9,554 bases of DNA from Alistipes sp. (GTDB lineage: Bacteria; Bacteroidota; Bacteroidia; Bacteroidales; Rikenellaceae): NCBI GenBank assembly GCA_017631135.1, contig JAGBTW010000142.1:1-9554 (forward strand), in the 5' to 3' direction. Both the position numbers and the translations under genes were made by a program. The notes below the pieces were generated by a model, which was not told where the DNA came from, made no database searches, and saw only the letters and a program-made list of their open reading frames with translations. Below are positions 1 through 6,380 of the stretch, piece after piece. How positions within the stretch are numbered: the first letter of the stretch is position 1; the number at the start of each line of letters is the position of its first letter.

Positions 1-74
1 GCGTAGACACCTGATAGACCAGAGTCGATAGCGGCCTGTGCAATAGCCTCGTCACCGAGAAGTAGTTTTCTCAT
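1..74 (-). CDS. iorA: Indolepyruvate:ferredoxin oxidoreductase alpha subunit, N-terminal fragment
   Basis: Only the first 24 codons lie in the window; the gene continues beyond position 1. Read on the minus strand from the ATG at 74-72, the peptide begins MRKLLLGDEAIAQAAIDSG and continues LSGVYA. From memory of the family, this matches the start of the IorA subunit, where LLGDEAIAxxAxDAGxxGVYAYPGTPSTEI leads into the thiamine-diphosphate-binding pyruvate-oxidoreductase-like domain. IorA with IorB oxidises aryl-pyruvates from aromatic amino acids to aryl-acetyl-CoA, passing electrons to ferredoxin in the cytoplasm. The catalytic parts are outside the window, so the call rests on this short stretch. 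There is no Shine-Dalgarno sequence before the ATG, which is normal in Bacteroidota. Another thiamine-dependent 2-oxoacid:ferredoxin oxidoreductase is the main alternative. Confidence 0.72.
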   Translation of the reverse strand, partial: MRKLLLGDEAIAQAAIDSGLSGVY

Positions 75-133
75 AATTAGTATAGTTTTTAGGTTTGTTG
101 TTCTATTTTTGTTTACGCACTATTACGCATCTT

Positions 134-141
134 CAAAGTTA
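134..141 (-). promoter_or_regulatory. Possible -7 promoter element for iorA
   Basis: On the minus strand this reads TAACTTTG, a full match to the Bacteroidota -7 consensus TAnnTTTG. It would place the transcript start near 128 and give a leader of about 55 nt before the iorA ATG. A -33 TTTG at the usual 19-21 bp spacing is not present; the nearest T-rich match, TTTCG, lies at 165-161. The eight-base match alone is weak evidence. Confidence 0.35.
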
Positions 142-216
142 AGCAAAATTTTTCAAACGGCGAAATATTTTTTTCTCTTTCTCGAAAAAGAGGGAGTGGG
201 ATTAAATGCTTTGAGT

Positions 217-252
217 GTTCAAAGGGGTCTAAAAGGTTCAAAGAGTTCAAAG
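217..252. repeat. Three copies of GTTCAAAG in the iorA-upp gap
   Basis: GTTCAAAG occurs at 217-224, 236-243 and 245-252. The last two copies are adjacent 9-bp units (GTTCAAAGA, then GTTCAAAGG). The stretch is low-complexity and lies between the upp terminator and the iorA start, in otherwise AT-rich non-coding DNA. It could be a simple sequence repeat, or the minus-strand CTTTGAAC copies could be binding or promoter-like sites. Nothing in the sequence decides between these. Confidence 0.5.
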
Positions 253-303
253 GGAAAATTTTTATTTACGATCCTTTTAGATGCTTTAAGAACACTTAAA
301 CAA

Positions 304-333
304 CAAAAAAGGACACGGCGTGAAACCATGTCC
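304..333 (-). terminator. Intrinsic terminator of upp
   Basis: In minus-strand RNA the stem is GGACAUGG paired with CCGUGUCC around a 7-nt loop (stem-loop at 333-311), followed by six U residues (310-305) and further U-rich sequence. All eight pairs form in this orientation, one being a G-U wobble; read on the plus strand the same position becomes an A-C mismatch. The polarity therefore fits termination of the leftward upp transcript, whose stop codon is 25 bp upstream of the stem. Confidence 0.88.
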
Positions 334-357
334 CTCATAAAACTATTTTGTTCTCTA

Positions 358-1011
358 TTAGAGCTTTACGCCGTATGCCAAGTCGCCAGCATCGCCAATG
401 CCTGGTACGATGTATGACTTCGACGTAAGCTCCTCATCCACAGCTGCGCACCACAGTGTGCACTTCTCGGGATTGGTGTGCTTCTTGACATACTCAACGC
501 CCTGCTCCGAAGCAAAGGCTGCGGCAAAGTGGGTGTGGTTGGGCTCGCCCGCACGACGAATAAGTGCGTCGTAAACGAGCATCAACGATGTGCCCGTTGC
601 AAGCATGGGGTCAACCAAAATAAGGGTCTTATCGGTGAGTGATGATGTCGACACATACTCCACATCGACGATGAACGAGCCATCGGGGCGGCTCTTGCGA
701 TATGCCGATACAAAGCCATTATCCGCGTCGTCAAAGTAGTTCAAGAAGCCCTGGTGGAAGGGTAGACCAGCGCGCAAAATGGTAGCTATAACCACCTTGT
801 CAGAGATCTCCTCGACAGCAGCAATGCCCAGTGGAGTCTCGACCATGCGTGTTTTGTAGTTGAGCTTCTTCGATATCTCGTATGCCATAATCTCTGCTAC
901 ACGCTCCATGTTGCGGCGAAAACGCATAGAGTCACCCTGAACGTTCTTGTCGCGCATCTGGGCGAGGAACTTGTTGAGGATGGTGTTCTCGTGGTTAAGT
1001 ACTTTTACCAT
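358..1011 (-). CDS. upp: Uracil phosphoribosyltransferase
   Basis: This 217-residue cytoplasmic enzyme joins uracil to PRPP to form UMP in pyrimidine salvage. Two signatures identify it: the PRPP-binding loop VDPMLATGTS at residues 133-142, and the uracil-binding C-terminal signature YIVPGIGDAGDLAYG at 200-214, close to the end as expected. Another conserved stretch, ILRAGLPFHQG, lies at 78-88. The length is slightly above the roughly 208-210 residues of the E. coli and Bacillus enzymes and there is no sign of damage. The start is the ATG at 1011-1009, in keeping with the usual short N-terminal helix. It sits 27 bp downstream of hflX on the same strand with no terminator between, so the two are probably cotranscribed; a strong intrinsic terminator follows. 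It is not next to a uracil permease here, unlike the uraA/pyrP linkage seen in some bacteria. Confidence 0.96.
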   Translation of the reverse strand: MVKVLNHENTILNKFLAQMRDKNVQGDSMRFRRNMERVAEIMAYEISKKLNYKTRMVETPLGIAAVEEISDKVVIATILRAGLPFHQGFLNYFDDADNGFVSAYRKSRPDGSFIVDVEYVSTSSLTDKTLILVDPMLATGTSLMLVYDALIRRAGEPNHTHFAAAFASEQGVEYVKKHTNPEKCTLWCAAVDEELTSKSYIVPGIGDAGDLAYGVKL

Positions 1012-1038
1012 AGCTGTATCGTGTTGTTTGTTAATGCA

Positions 1039-2271
1039 TTAGTATAAGAAATTGTTGAAGGGATAGCGTCCCGCATGTATCTCGCGCACCATGCCATATA
1101 GGTCGCTGCGTAGCTTGTCTACGCCCGTCTTCTCGCGTGCCGAGATAAAGATGCAGGGGGTGTTAGCCTTGGCTATCCAGCTCTTCTTAAGGTCGTCAAG
1201 CGACATGTTCTCCTTGGTTGCGGGGGTGAGGTCATCCTCCTCCTTGGGAGTATATGTATAAGCGTCTATCTTGTTGAAAACCAAGAATGTGGGTTTGTCA
1301 CCCGCGCCAATATCGGCAAGCGTCTGCTTAACCACCGCAATCTGGTCCTCGAAGCCAGGGTGCGAGATGTCTACGACATGAAGCAGAAGGTCTGCCTCGC
1401 GCACCTCGTCGAGTGTCGACTTGAACGACTCGATAAGCTCGGTGGGGAGCTTGCGGATGAAACCTACGGTGTCGGACATGAGGAAGGGTAGGTTGTCAAA
1501 GACCACCTTGCGCACAGTGGTGTCGAGAGTAGCGAAGAGCTTGTTCTCGGCAAACACCTCGCTCTTCGAGAGCAGGTTCATGAGTGTCGACTTGCCAACG
1601 TTGGTGTAGCCAACCAATGCTACGCGCACCATCTGACCACGATTTGAGCGCTGCACAGCCATCTGACGGTCAATCTTTTTGAGGTCCTCCTTAAGCTTCG
1701 CTATGCGGTTGCGCACGATACGGCGGTCGGTCTCAATCTCGCGCTCACCAGCACCACCACGCGTGCCTGTGCCACCGCGCTGACGCTCGAGGTGGGTCCA
1801 CAAGCCCGCAAGGCGTGGCAACATATACTCGTGCTGGGCAAGCTCCACCTGTGTTTTGGCATAGGCGGTCTGTGCGCGCGACATGAAGATGTCGAGGATG
1901 AGGCGTGTGCGGTCCATGATGCGGCAGGGCATAACCTGCTCGATATTACGGGTTTGGGCGGGAGATAGCTCGTCATCGAAGATGGCTACATCTATCTCAT
2001 TCTCCTTGCACCACTCGGCAATCTCCTCGAGCTTACCTGGGCCTACATATATCTTCGAGAGCGGCTGTGGAAGTCGCTGTGTGAAGCGTTTCACGCTGTG
2101 TATGTTTGCCGTCTCGGCCAAGAACTCGAGCTCGTCGAGGTACTCGATGGCGGTGGCTGGGTTTTGGCTGTCGCGAATTACGGCAACAAGCACGGCGCGC
2201 GTCTCGCGCTCCTCAACCGTAGGTAGTGGCTCCTCGCGGCGCTGTTTTATGCTTACCTTATCCTCTTTCAT
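1039..2271 (-). CDS. hflX: Ribosome-associated GTPase HflX
   Basis: This 410-residue member of the Obg-HflX GTPase group is complete. In the family, HflX binds the 50S subunit and splits or rescues stalled 70S ribosomes, for example after heat or antibiotic stress. The N-terminal HflX domain contains YVGPGK (residues 75-80) and the linker has the family hallmark GGTGTRGGAGE (166-176), followed by a helical coiled-coil-like segment to about residue 205. The G domain carries G1 GYTNVGKST (221-229), G3 DTVG (267-270), G4 NKID (333-336) and G5-like ISAR (376-379). The ATG at 2271-2269 is preceded directly by an in-frame TAG, which fixes the start. The first 23 or so residues are charged and look like a non-conserved extension. 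No TAnnTTTG element is visible in the 88-bp gap before it, so it may depend on readthrough from tonB or on an unrecognised promoter. upp follows 27 bp downstream. Confidence 0.96.
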   Translation of the reverse strand: MKEDKVSIKQRREEPLPTVEERETRAVLVAVIRDSQNPATAIEYLDELEFLAETANIHSVKRFTQRLPQPLSKIYVGPGKLEEIAEWCKENEIDVAIFDDELSPAQTRNIEQVMPCRIMDRTRLILDIFMSRAQTAYAKTQVELAQHEYMLPRLAGLWTHLERQRGGTGTRGGAGEREIETDRRIVRNRIAKLKEDLKKIDRQMAVQRSNRGQMVRVALVGYTNVGKSTLMNLLSKSEVFAENKLFATLDTTVRKVVFDNLPFLMSDTVGFIRKLPTELIESFKSTLDEVREADLLLHVVDISHPGFEDQIAVVKQTLADIGAGDKPTFLVFNKIDAYTYTPKEEDDLTPATKENMSLDDLKKSWIAKANTPCIFISAREKTGVDKLRSDLYGMVREIHAGRYPFNNFLY

Positions 2272-2297
2272 CTATGTATCTATACCTTATATATAAT

Positions 2298-2336
2298 AAG
2301 TAACGCACGACAACATACCCGTTCCGTGCGTTACTT
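2298..2336 (-). terminator. Perfect 12-bp hairpin between tonB and hflX
   Basis: AAGTAACGCACG (2298-2309) and CGTGCGTTACTT (2325-2336) are exact inverted repeats around a 15-nt loop, starting 24 bp after the tonB stop. In minus-strand RNA the hairpin is followed by an AU-rich stretch but no run of U, so it may be a weak or partial terminator, a processing or RNA-stability site at the tonB 3' end, or an attenuator before hflX. The inverted repeat is certain; its role is inferred. Confidence 0.6.
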
Positions 2337-2359
2337 GTAGTTAAGTTAAAACTATATTA

Positions 2360-3061
2360 TTAGTTCTGGATAGCGAACTTAACGGGCAATGTGAATGATA
2401 CCTTCACAGCCTTACCACGCTGCTTACCAGGCTTCCAGCCCTTCTTAAGCTTGTTAGCCTCCTCGAGAACTGCGATAGTTGCATCAGAGAGGGTCTTATC
2501 GGGTGACTGAAGAACTTTGAAGTTTGTCATCTTGCCGTCAGGACCTACAACGAACTGGATAACTACGTTACCCTGGATGCCGTTCTCAAGAGCAATCTGT
2601 GGATACTTAACGTGTGACTGTACCCAGTTGCGGAACTCGGGAAGACCACCACCCTGGAATGTAGGCATCTCCTCTACGGTTACGAAGATCTCCTCCTCCT
2701 CGATCTCCTCCTCCTTCTCCTCGATTACGATGTCGAAGTCGTCGAAGTCGTCAGCGTCATCAGTAAAGACGATGTTTGTCTCAATCTTCTGGTCGTTTGA
2801 CACGATGTTAAGCACATCTGTTACAACCTGTGCCTGTGCCTTCTGGGGCTGTACCTCGGGCTCGGGGATGTCCTGACGAGTGTTGTCAATCTGCTCTACC
2901 TCGGTAGTCTCGGGCTTGGGAGGGGTATACTCACCAAGTGATACGTTTGACTTACTCATGAATGCGATGCCAGTAGCACCCAATGCAATTACCAAACCAA
3001 TCAACAAGAATACGAGTCTGTATGACTGAAGGTTAACGTGTGGAGATTTTTTAACTTCCAT
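2360..3061 (-). CDS. TonB-family energy transducer protein
   Basis: This is a 233-residue inner-membrane protein with TonB architecture. A short cytoplasmic N terminus (1-14) leads into one membrane segment (about 15-35). A periplasmic linker follows (about 36-130), Pro/Glu-containing at first and then strongly acidic at 101-125, with DDADDFDDFD followed by Glu/Ile-rich repeats. A C-terminal TonB domain runs from about 134 to 231, including the YPQIALENGIQGNVVIQF stretch (153-170) and a final beta strand with SFTLPVKF. TonB proteins couple the ExbB/ExbD proton motor to outer-membrane SusC-like and siderophore receptors. The linker is acidic rather than the Lys-Pro/Glu-Pro rod of E. coli TonB. 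No exbB or exbD is nearby, so its receptor partners cannot be told. An in-frame TAA lies 15 bp before the ATG. It is divergent from rlmN and has a likely promoter about 140 bp upstream. I give no symbol because Bacteroidota carry many TonB paralogues. Confidence 0.92.
   Translation of the reverse strand: MEVKKSPHVNLQSYRLVFLLIGLVIALGATGIAFMSKSNVSLGEYTPPKPETTEVEQIDNTRQDIPEPEVQPQKAQAQVVTDVLNIVSNDQKIETNIVFTDDADDFDDFDIVIEEKEEEIEEEEIFVTVEEMPTFQGGGLPEFRNWVQSHVKYPQIALENGIQGNVVIQFVVGPDGKMTNFKVLQSPDKTLSDATIAVLEEANKLKKGWKPGKQRGKAVKVSFTLPVKFAIQN
2687..2749. repeat. Tandem short repeats encoding the acidic TonB linker
   Basis: Inside the TonB-family gene, a 15-bp unit at 2687-2701 (GATCTCCTCCTCCTC) is repeated at 2702-2716 with one change, and a 9-bp unit GTCGAAGTC is repeated exactly at 2732-2740 and 2741-2749. 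On the coding strand they encode Glu-rich and Asp-Asp-Phe units of the periplasmic linker. All unit lengths are multiples of three, so copy-number changes would lengthen or shorten the linker without breaking the frame. Confidence 0.75.
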
Positions 3062-3162
3062 GTAATTTATATTTTTTTAGTTTTTAATTACTTACCTTGG
3101 TACAAGAACCCAATTATACACAACATCAAAGCTCTCGCCCCTTAATCAATTGCACCCATTGG

Positions 3163-3172
3163 GTAACGCACG
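3163..3172. other. Copy of a hairpin arm in the tonB leader
   Basis: GTAACGCACG here is identical to 2300-2309, the inner ten bases of the left arm of the hairpin after tonB. It falls within the predicted tonB 5' leader, which would run from about 3193 to 3062. In minus-strand RNA it reads CGUGCGUUAC and could pair with the 5' arm of the downstream hairpin. The rest of the 3062-3199 leader shows no obvious riboswitch or long hairpin, only a self-complementary TGTGCACA at 3182-3189. Confidence 0.4.
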
Positions 3173-3199
3173 CGCGCATAATGTGCACACTACACTATG

Positions 3200-3207
3200 C
3201 AAAGATA
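3200..3207 (-). promoter_or_regulatory. Likely -7 promoter element for tonB
   Basis: The minus strand reads TATCTTTG, a full match to the Bacteroidota TAnnTTTG -7 element. The upstream side is very T-rich (TTTTTTTTGG), but the TTTG in it is only 12 bp away instead of the usual 19-21. The expected start near 3193 gives a leader of about 130 nt, long enough to hold regulatory structure. Confidence 0.48.
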
Positions 3208-3260
3208 TATATAAAATTCCAAAAAAAATCATTTTAGGCTGAAAAATATTTAATTTTTAT

Positions 3261-3268
3261 TAATTTTG
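3261..3268 (+). promoter_or_regulatory. Likely -7 promoter element for rlmN and the genes after it
   Basis: TAATTTTG matches the TAnnTTTG consensus exactly and lies 25 bp before the rlmN ATG, giving a leader of about 20 nt. A TTAG near 3234-3237 is a poor candidate for the -33 element, with a spacing of 23 bp. Because no other promoter or terminator is evident downstream, this may also serve the glycoside hydrolase genes. Confidence 0.58.
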
Positions 3269-3293
3269 TAGTCAGTAATGTTGTTGAAACCCT

Positions 3294-4322
3294 ATGACAA
3301 AGAATATAAAACCCTGCCTCTATGGCTCGTCGCTCGAGGAGCTTAAGGCTCTGTGTAAGGAGCTTGAGTTGCCACAGTTTGCTGCCAAGCAGATTGCTGG
3401 ATGGCTATATACGCGCTTCGTCACCGACATCGATGCGATGACAAACCTGTCGAAAATAGCTCGCGAGCGCCTCAAGGAGCGTTGCCAGCTCGGACTATCT
3501 GCACCCCTCAAGGTCTCGACATCCACCGATGGCACAAAGAAGTACCTCTTCCGCACCTCGGAGGGCGAGTATATCGAGTCAGCACTCATCCCCGATGGTG
3601 AGCGCATGACGCTCTGCGTATCGTCACAAGCGGGTTGCAAAATGGGTTGTAAGTTCTGCGCTACGGGTCGCATGGGCTTCCGTCACCACCTCCCCGCCAC
3701 GGAGATTATAAACCAAGTGCTCTCCATTCCCGAGCGCGACAAGCTCACCAACCTTGTTTTTATGGGTATGGGCGAGCCTTTGGACAACATCGACAACCTT
3801 ATGCGCACGCTCGACATCCTCACCTCGGAGTGGGGTATGGCGTGGTCACCTACGCGCATCACTGTATCTACTGCGGGCGTTGCAAAGACACTACCGAGGT
3901 TGCTCGATGAGTCGAAGGTGCATATCGCAGTTTCACTGCATAACCCATTTTCAGAGGAGCGTAAGGAGATTATGCCCATCGAGAATGCATACTCTATTAA
4001 GGAGGTGTGCGACATCTTGCGTCGTTACGACTTTACGCATCAGCGCCGCGTCTCATTCGAGTATATCGTTTTGGAGGGCATGAACTGCTCGTTCCGCCAT
4101 ATCAAGGAGCTATCGCGCTTGCTCGACGGCATTAAGTGTCGCATCAACCTTATCCGCTTCCACAAGATTCCAGACTCACCTTTCTACTCGCCCGAATTAG
4201 AGAAGATTATCGAGTTCCGCGACACGCTTACCAAGCGCGGTATACAGACCACTCTGCGTGCTTCGCGTGGCGAGGATATCGAGGCGGCATGCGGACTACT
4301 CTCAACTGCGGAGAAGAAGTAA
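3294..4322 (+). CDS. rlmN: Dual-specificity 23S rRNA (A2503)/tRNA (A37) adenine-C2 methyltransferase RlmN
   Basis: This 342-residue radical-SAM enzyme, in the known family, methylates C2 of A2503 in 23S rRNA and A37 in some tRNAs, tuning translation accuracy. The sequence shows an N-terminal accessory domain (about 1-95) and the cluster motif CKMGCKFC with C115, C119 and C122 binding the [4Fe-4S] cluster. The conserved MGMGEPL lies at 157-163. The two catalytic cysteines by motif position are C108 (equivalent to E. coli C118, seven residues before the first cluster cysteine) and C333 in AACG near the C terminus (equivalent to the methyl-carrying C355). With both present, the enzyme should be active. 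Cfr-type enzymes share this fold, but length and context favour RlmN. An in-frame TGA ends six bases before the ATG, fixing the start. It is divergent from tonB and followed after 21 bp by a GH97 gene, with no terminator between. Confidence 0.96.
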   Translation: MTKNIKPCLYGSSLEELKALCKELELPQFAAKQIAGWLYTRFVTDIDAMTNLSKIARERLKERCQLGLSAPLKVSTSTDGTKKYLFRTSEGEYIESALIPDGERMTLCVSSQAGCKMGCKFCATGRMGFRHHLPATEIINQVLSIPERDKLTNLVFMGMGEPLDNIDNLMRTLDILTSEWGMAWSPTRITVSTAGVAKTLPRLLDESKVHIAVSLHNPFSEERKEIMPIENAYSIKEVCDILRRYDFTHQRRVSFEYIVLEGMNCSFRHIKELSRLLDGIKCRINLIRFHKIPDSPFYSPELEKIIEFRDTLTKRGIQTTLRASRGEDIEAACGLLSTAEKK

Positions 4323-4343
4323 AACCTTAAGGGCTAATATATT

Positions 4344-6371
4344 ATGAGAAGGTTGTTTGCTATATTCACTCTATTGATATTTGCCATAGGTGCTACCTAT
4401 GGTCAGGATCGTAGCGTGCATATCGACTGCCACCTTTACCCTTGGTTGTCAAACCGCATTATTCTTGACTGGAGCGATGGTACGTTGCGCTGGTCTGTAT
4501 ATCGTGTTGATAAGCATTCAGGCTACGAGGAGGTTATCGCCCCCTCACGACTCGCCATGACAACCGACCGAGGAGTGTGGGGCGAGGGCATTGAGAGTGC
4601 CGAAGTAGAGCGTATTGATGGTGAGAAGTACGACGGAGCTATTATAAACTTTGGAGACTACAGTGTCGAGCTTCGTTCACACGTCGATGGTGTTGCCTAC
4701 CGCTTTATCTCAACCATCGAGAGCGACTATATGATTATAGATGAGTTGGCGGAGTTTTCGTTCGATGGCGAGGACAATGCGTGGATTCCATACGTCAACT
4801 ACCGCCCCGATGCGACATCGGACTACGCTACGCAGTTTGAAACATCGTTCGAGAATACCTACACCTACACATCCCTCAAAGATATCGACTGGCGACGCTT
4901 GATATTCGCGCCAATAGTTGTTGAACGCAACGACCTAAAATTATGGATATCAGAGTCTAACCTCGAAGATTATCCTGGTATGTTCCTATCAAATAGGGAT
5001 GGCGATGGAGTCCTCGACACCGAGTTTGCACCACGTCCCAAGGAGGTGGAGCAAGGTGGTCACAATATGTTGCAGGGCATGGTAAAGTCGCGCCACAACT
5101 ATATCGCCGAGTGCCACGGCTCTCGCTCATTCCCTTGGCGAGTGGTGGCTATTGGCGAGGAGGATTGCGAATTGGCGAATAACGACCTTGTGTGGGAGCT
5201 TGCTGACGAGTGCCGCTTGGAGGATACCTCATGGATTAAGCCTGGCAAGGTAGCCTGGGAGTGGTGGAACGACTGGGGCTTGGAGGACGTAGACTTCACC
5301 CCTGGTATCAATAACGAGACCTATAAATATTATATCGACTTCGCATCGCGCTACGGCATCGAGTATGTTATCCTTGACGAGGGCTGGGCAGTAAAGGGCG
5401 AGGCCGACCTCTATAACGTAGTGCCCGAAATCGACGTTAAGGAGCTTGTAGATTACGCTGCCGAGCGCAATGTGGGCATTATCCTTTGGGCAGGCTACTG
5501 GGCACTTAACCGCGACATCGAGGGCTTGTGTAAACACTACTCCGAGATGGGCGTTAAGGGTTGGAAGGTTGACTTCCTCGACCGCGACGACCAGGAGATG
5601 GTGGAGTTTGTCTACGATGTTGCCGAGATAGCTGCAAAGTACCATATGCTTGTTGATTATCACGGTGTTTACAAGCCTACTGGACTCAATAGAACCTACC
5701 CCAATGCTATCAATTTTGAGGGTGTACATGGTCTTGAGACGATGAAGTGGCTCGGCGCAGAGCACGACCAGATAACCTACGATGTGACCCTGCCATTTAT
5801 CCGTGGCGCAGCGGGTCCTATGGACTACACACAGGGTGCTATGCGCAACGCTGCCAAGGGCTACTACTACCCCGACTACTCACGCCCCATGAGTCAGGGT
5901 ACGCGCTGTCATCAGTTGGCGATGTACATAATCTACGATGCACCGCTAACGATGCTCTGCGACTCACCAACGAACTACGAGAAAGAGCCCGAGTTTGCAC
6001 GCCTTATCGCTTCGATGCCCACTGCGTTGCGCACAAAACGCCAAATTACCGATGGCGCTATTGGCGAGTATGTAGAGTGTTGGTACAGTGACATTCAAGA
6101 GGGCATCTCATATAAGGCAGGCCTCAATGGCAATGAGCCGAGACGCGTAACAGTGTGCATCCCGATAAGCATAGAGTATGAGTCTATTGATTTATACGTT
6201 GATGGAGCTCGTGCCGAGGAGGATGGCACAGACTATCAGCATATATCTATCGACTTCAAGAAATTCAAAACATATTCCGACCTCCAAATTGATGTAGATA
6301 TGGCCGCAGGAGGTGGCTACCTAATGGTAATAAAGGGTAAAATAACACCTGTATCAATCAACGGCCTATAA
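4344..6371 (+). CDS. GH97 glycoside hydrolase, retaining (alpha-galactosidase-like)
   Basis: This is a 675-residue exported enzyme of family GH97. A signal peptide (1-20, cleavage likely before Q21, no lipobox) is followed by an N-terminal beta-supersandwich (about 24-285), a (beta/alpha)8 barrel (about 295-560) and a small C-terminal beta domain. Barrel hallmarks are WEWWNDWG (305-312), LDEGW (344-348), KVDF (408-411), DYHG (438-441) and NFEG (457-460). By analogy with Bacteroides thetaiotaomicron BT1871 (nucleophile D415, acid/base E470), D410 and E465 have the same 55-residue spacing. E459, six residues before E465, fits the calcium-ligand position known from SusB. An Asp in KVDF marks the retaining branch, which includes alpha-galactosidases and an enzyme active on beta-L-arabinopyranosides; inverting SusB-type alpha-glucosidases lack it. 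The exact sugar is inferred. It lies 21 bp after rlmN and 9 bp before GH92, so is probably cotranscribed. Confidence 0.92.
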   Translation: MRRLFAIFTLLIFAIGATYGQDRSVHIDCHLYPWLSNRIILDWSDGTLRWSVYRVDKHSGYEEVIAPSRLAMTTDRGVWGEGIESAEVERIDGEKYDGAIINFGDYSVELRSHVDGVAYRFISTIESDYMIIDELAEFSFDGEDNAWIPYVNYRPDATSDYATQFETSFENTYTYTSLKDIDWRRLIFAPIVVERNDLKLWISESNLEDYPGMFLSNRDGDGVLDTEFAPRPKEVEQGGHNMLQGMVKSRHNYIAECHGSRSFPWRVVAIGEEDCELANNDLVWELADECRLEDTSWIKPGKVAWEWWNDWGLEDVDFTPGINNETYKYYIDFASRYGIEYVILDEGWAVKGEADLYNVVPEIDVKELVDYAAERNVGIILWAGYWALNRDIEGLCKHYSEMGVKGWKVDFLDRDDQEMVEFVYDVAEIAAKYHMLVDYHGVYKPTGLNRTYPNAINFEGVHGLETMKWLGAEHDQITYDVTLPFIRGAAGPMDYTQGAMRNAAKGYYYPDYSRPMSQGTRCHQLAMYIIYDAPLTMLCDSPTNYEKEPEFARLIASMPTALRTKRQITDGAIGEYVECWYSDIQEGISYKAGLNGNEPRRVTVCIPISIEYESIDLYVDGARAEEDGTDYQHISIDFKKFKTYSDLQIDVDMAAGGGYLMVIKGKITPVSINGL

Positions 6372-6380
6372 TTATTAATT

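Noticed and set aside
109..417. Plus-strand open frame of 102 codons starting at TTG across the iorA-upp gap
   Set aside because: It uses a rare start, runs through the upp terminator and ends antisense inside upp, and its peptide has no recognisable domain. An apparent plus-strand TATTTTTG at 104-111 has no -33 partner and is probably chance in AT-rich DNA.
1012..1038. Possible promoter between hflX and upp
   Set aside because: The 27-bp gap shows no TAnnTTTG element on the minus strand and is too short to hold a full promoter and leader; cotranscription with hflX is simpler.
3182..3189. Palindrome TGTGCACA near the predicted tonB transcript start
   Set aside because: An isolated 8-bp palindrome is expected by chance at this scale, and no second copy or known operator match was seen.
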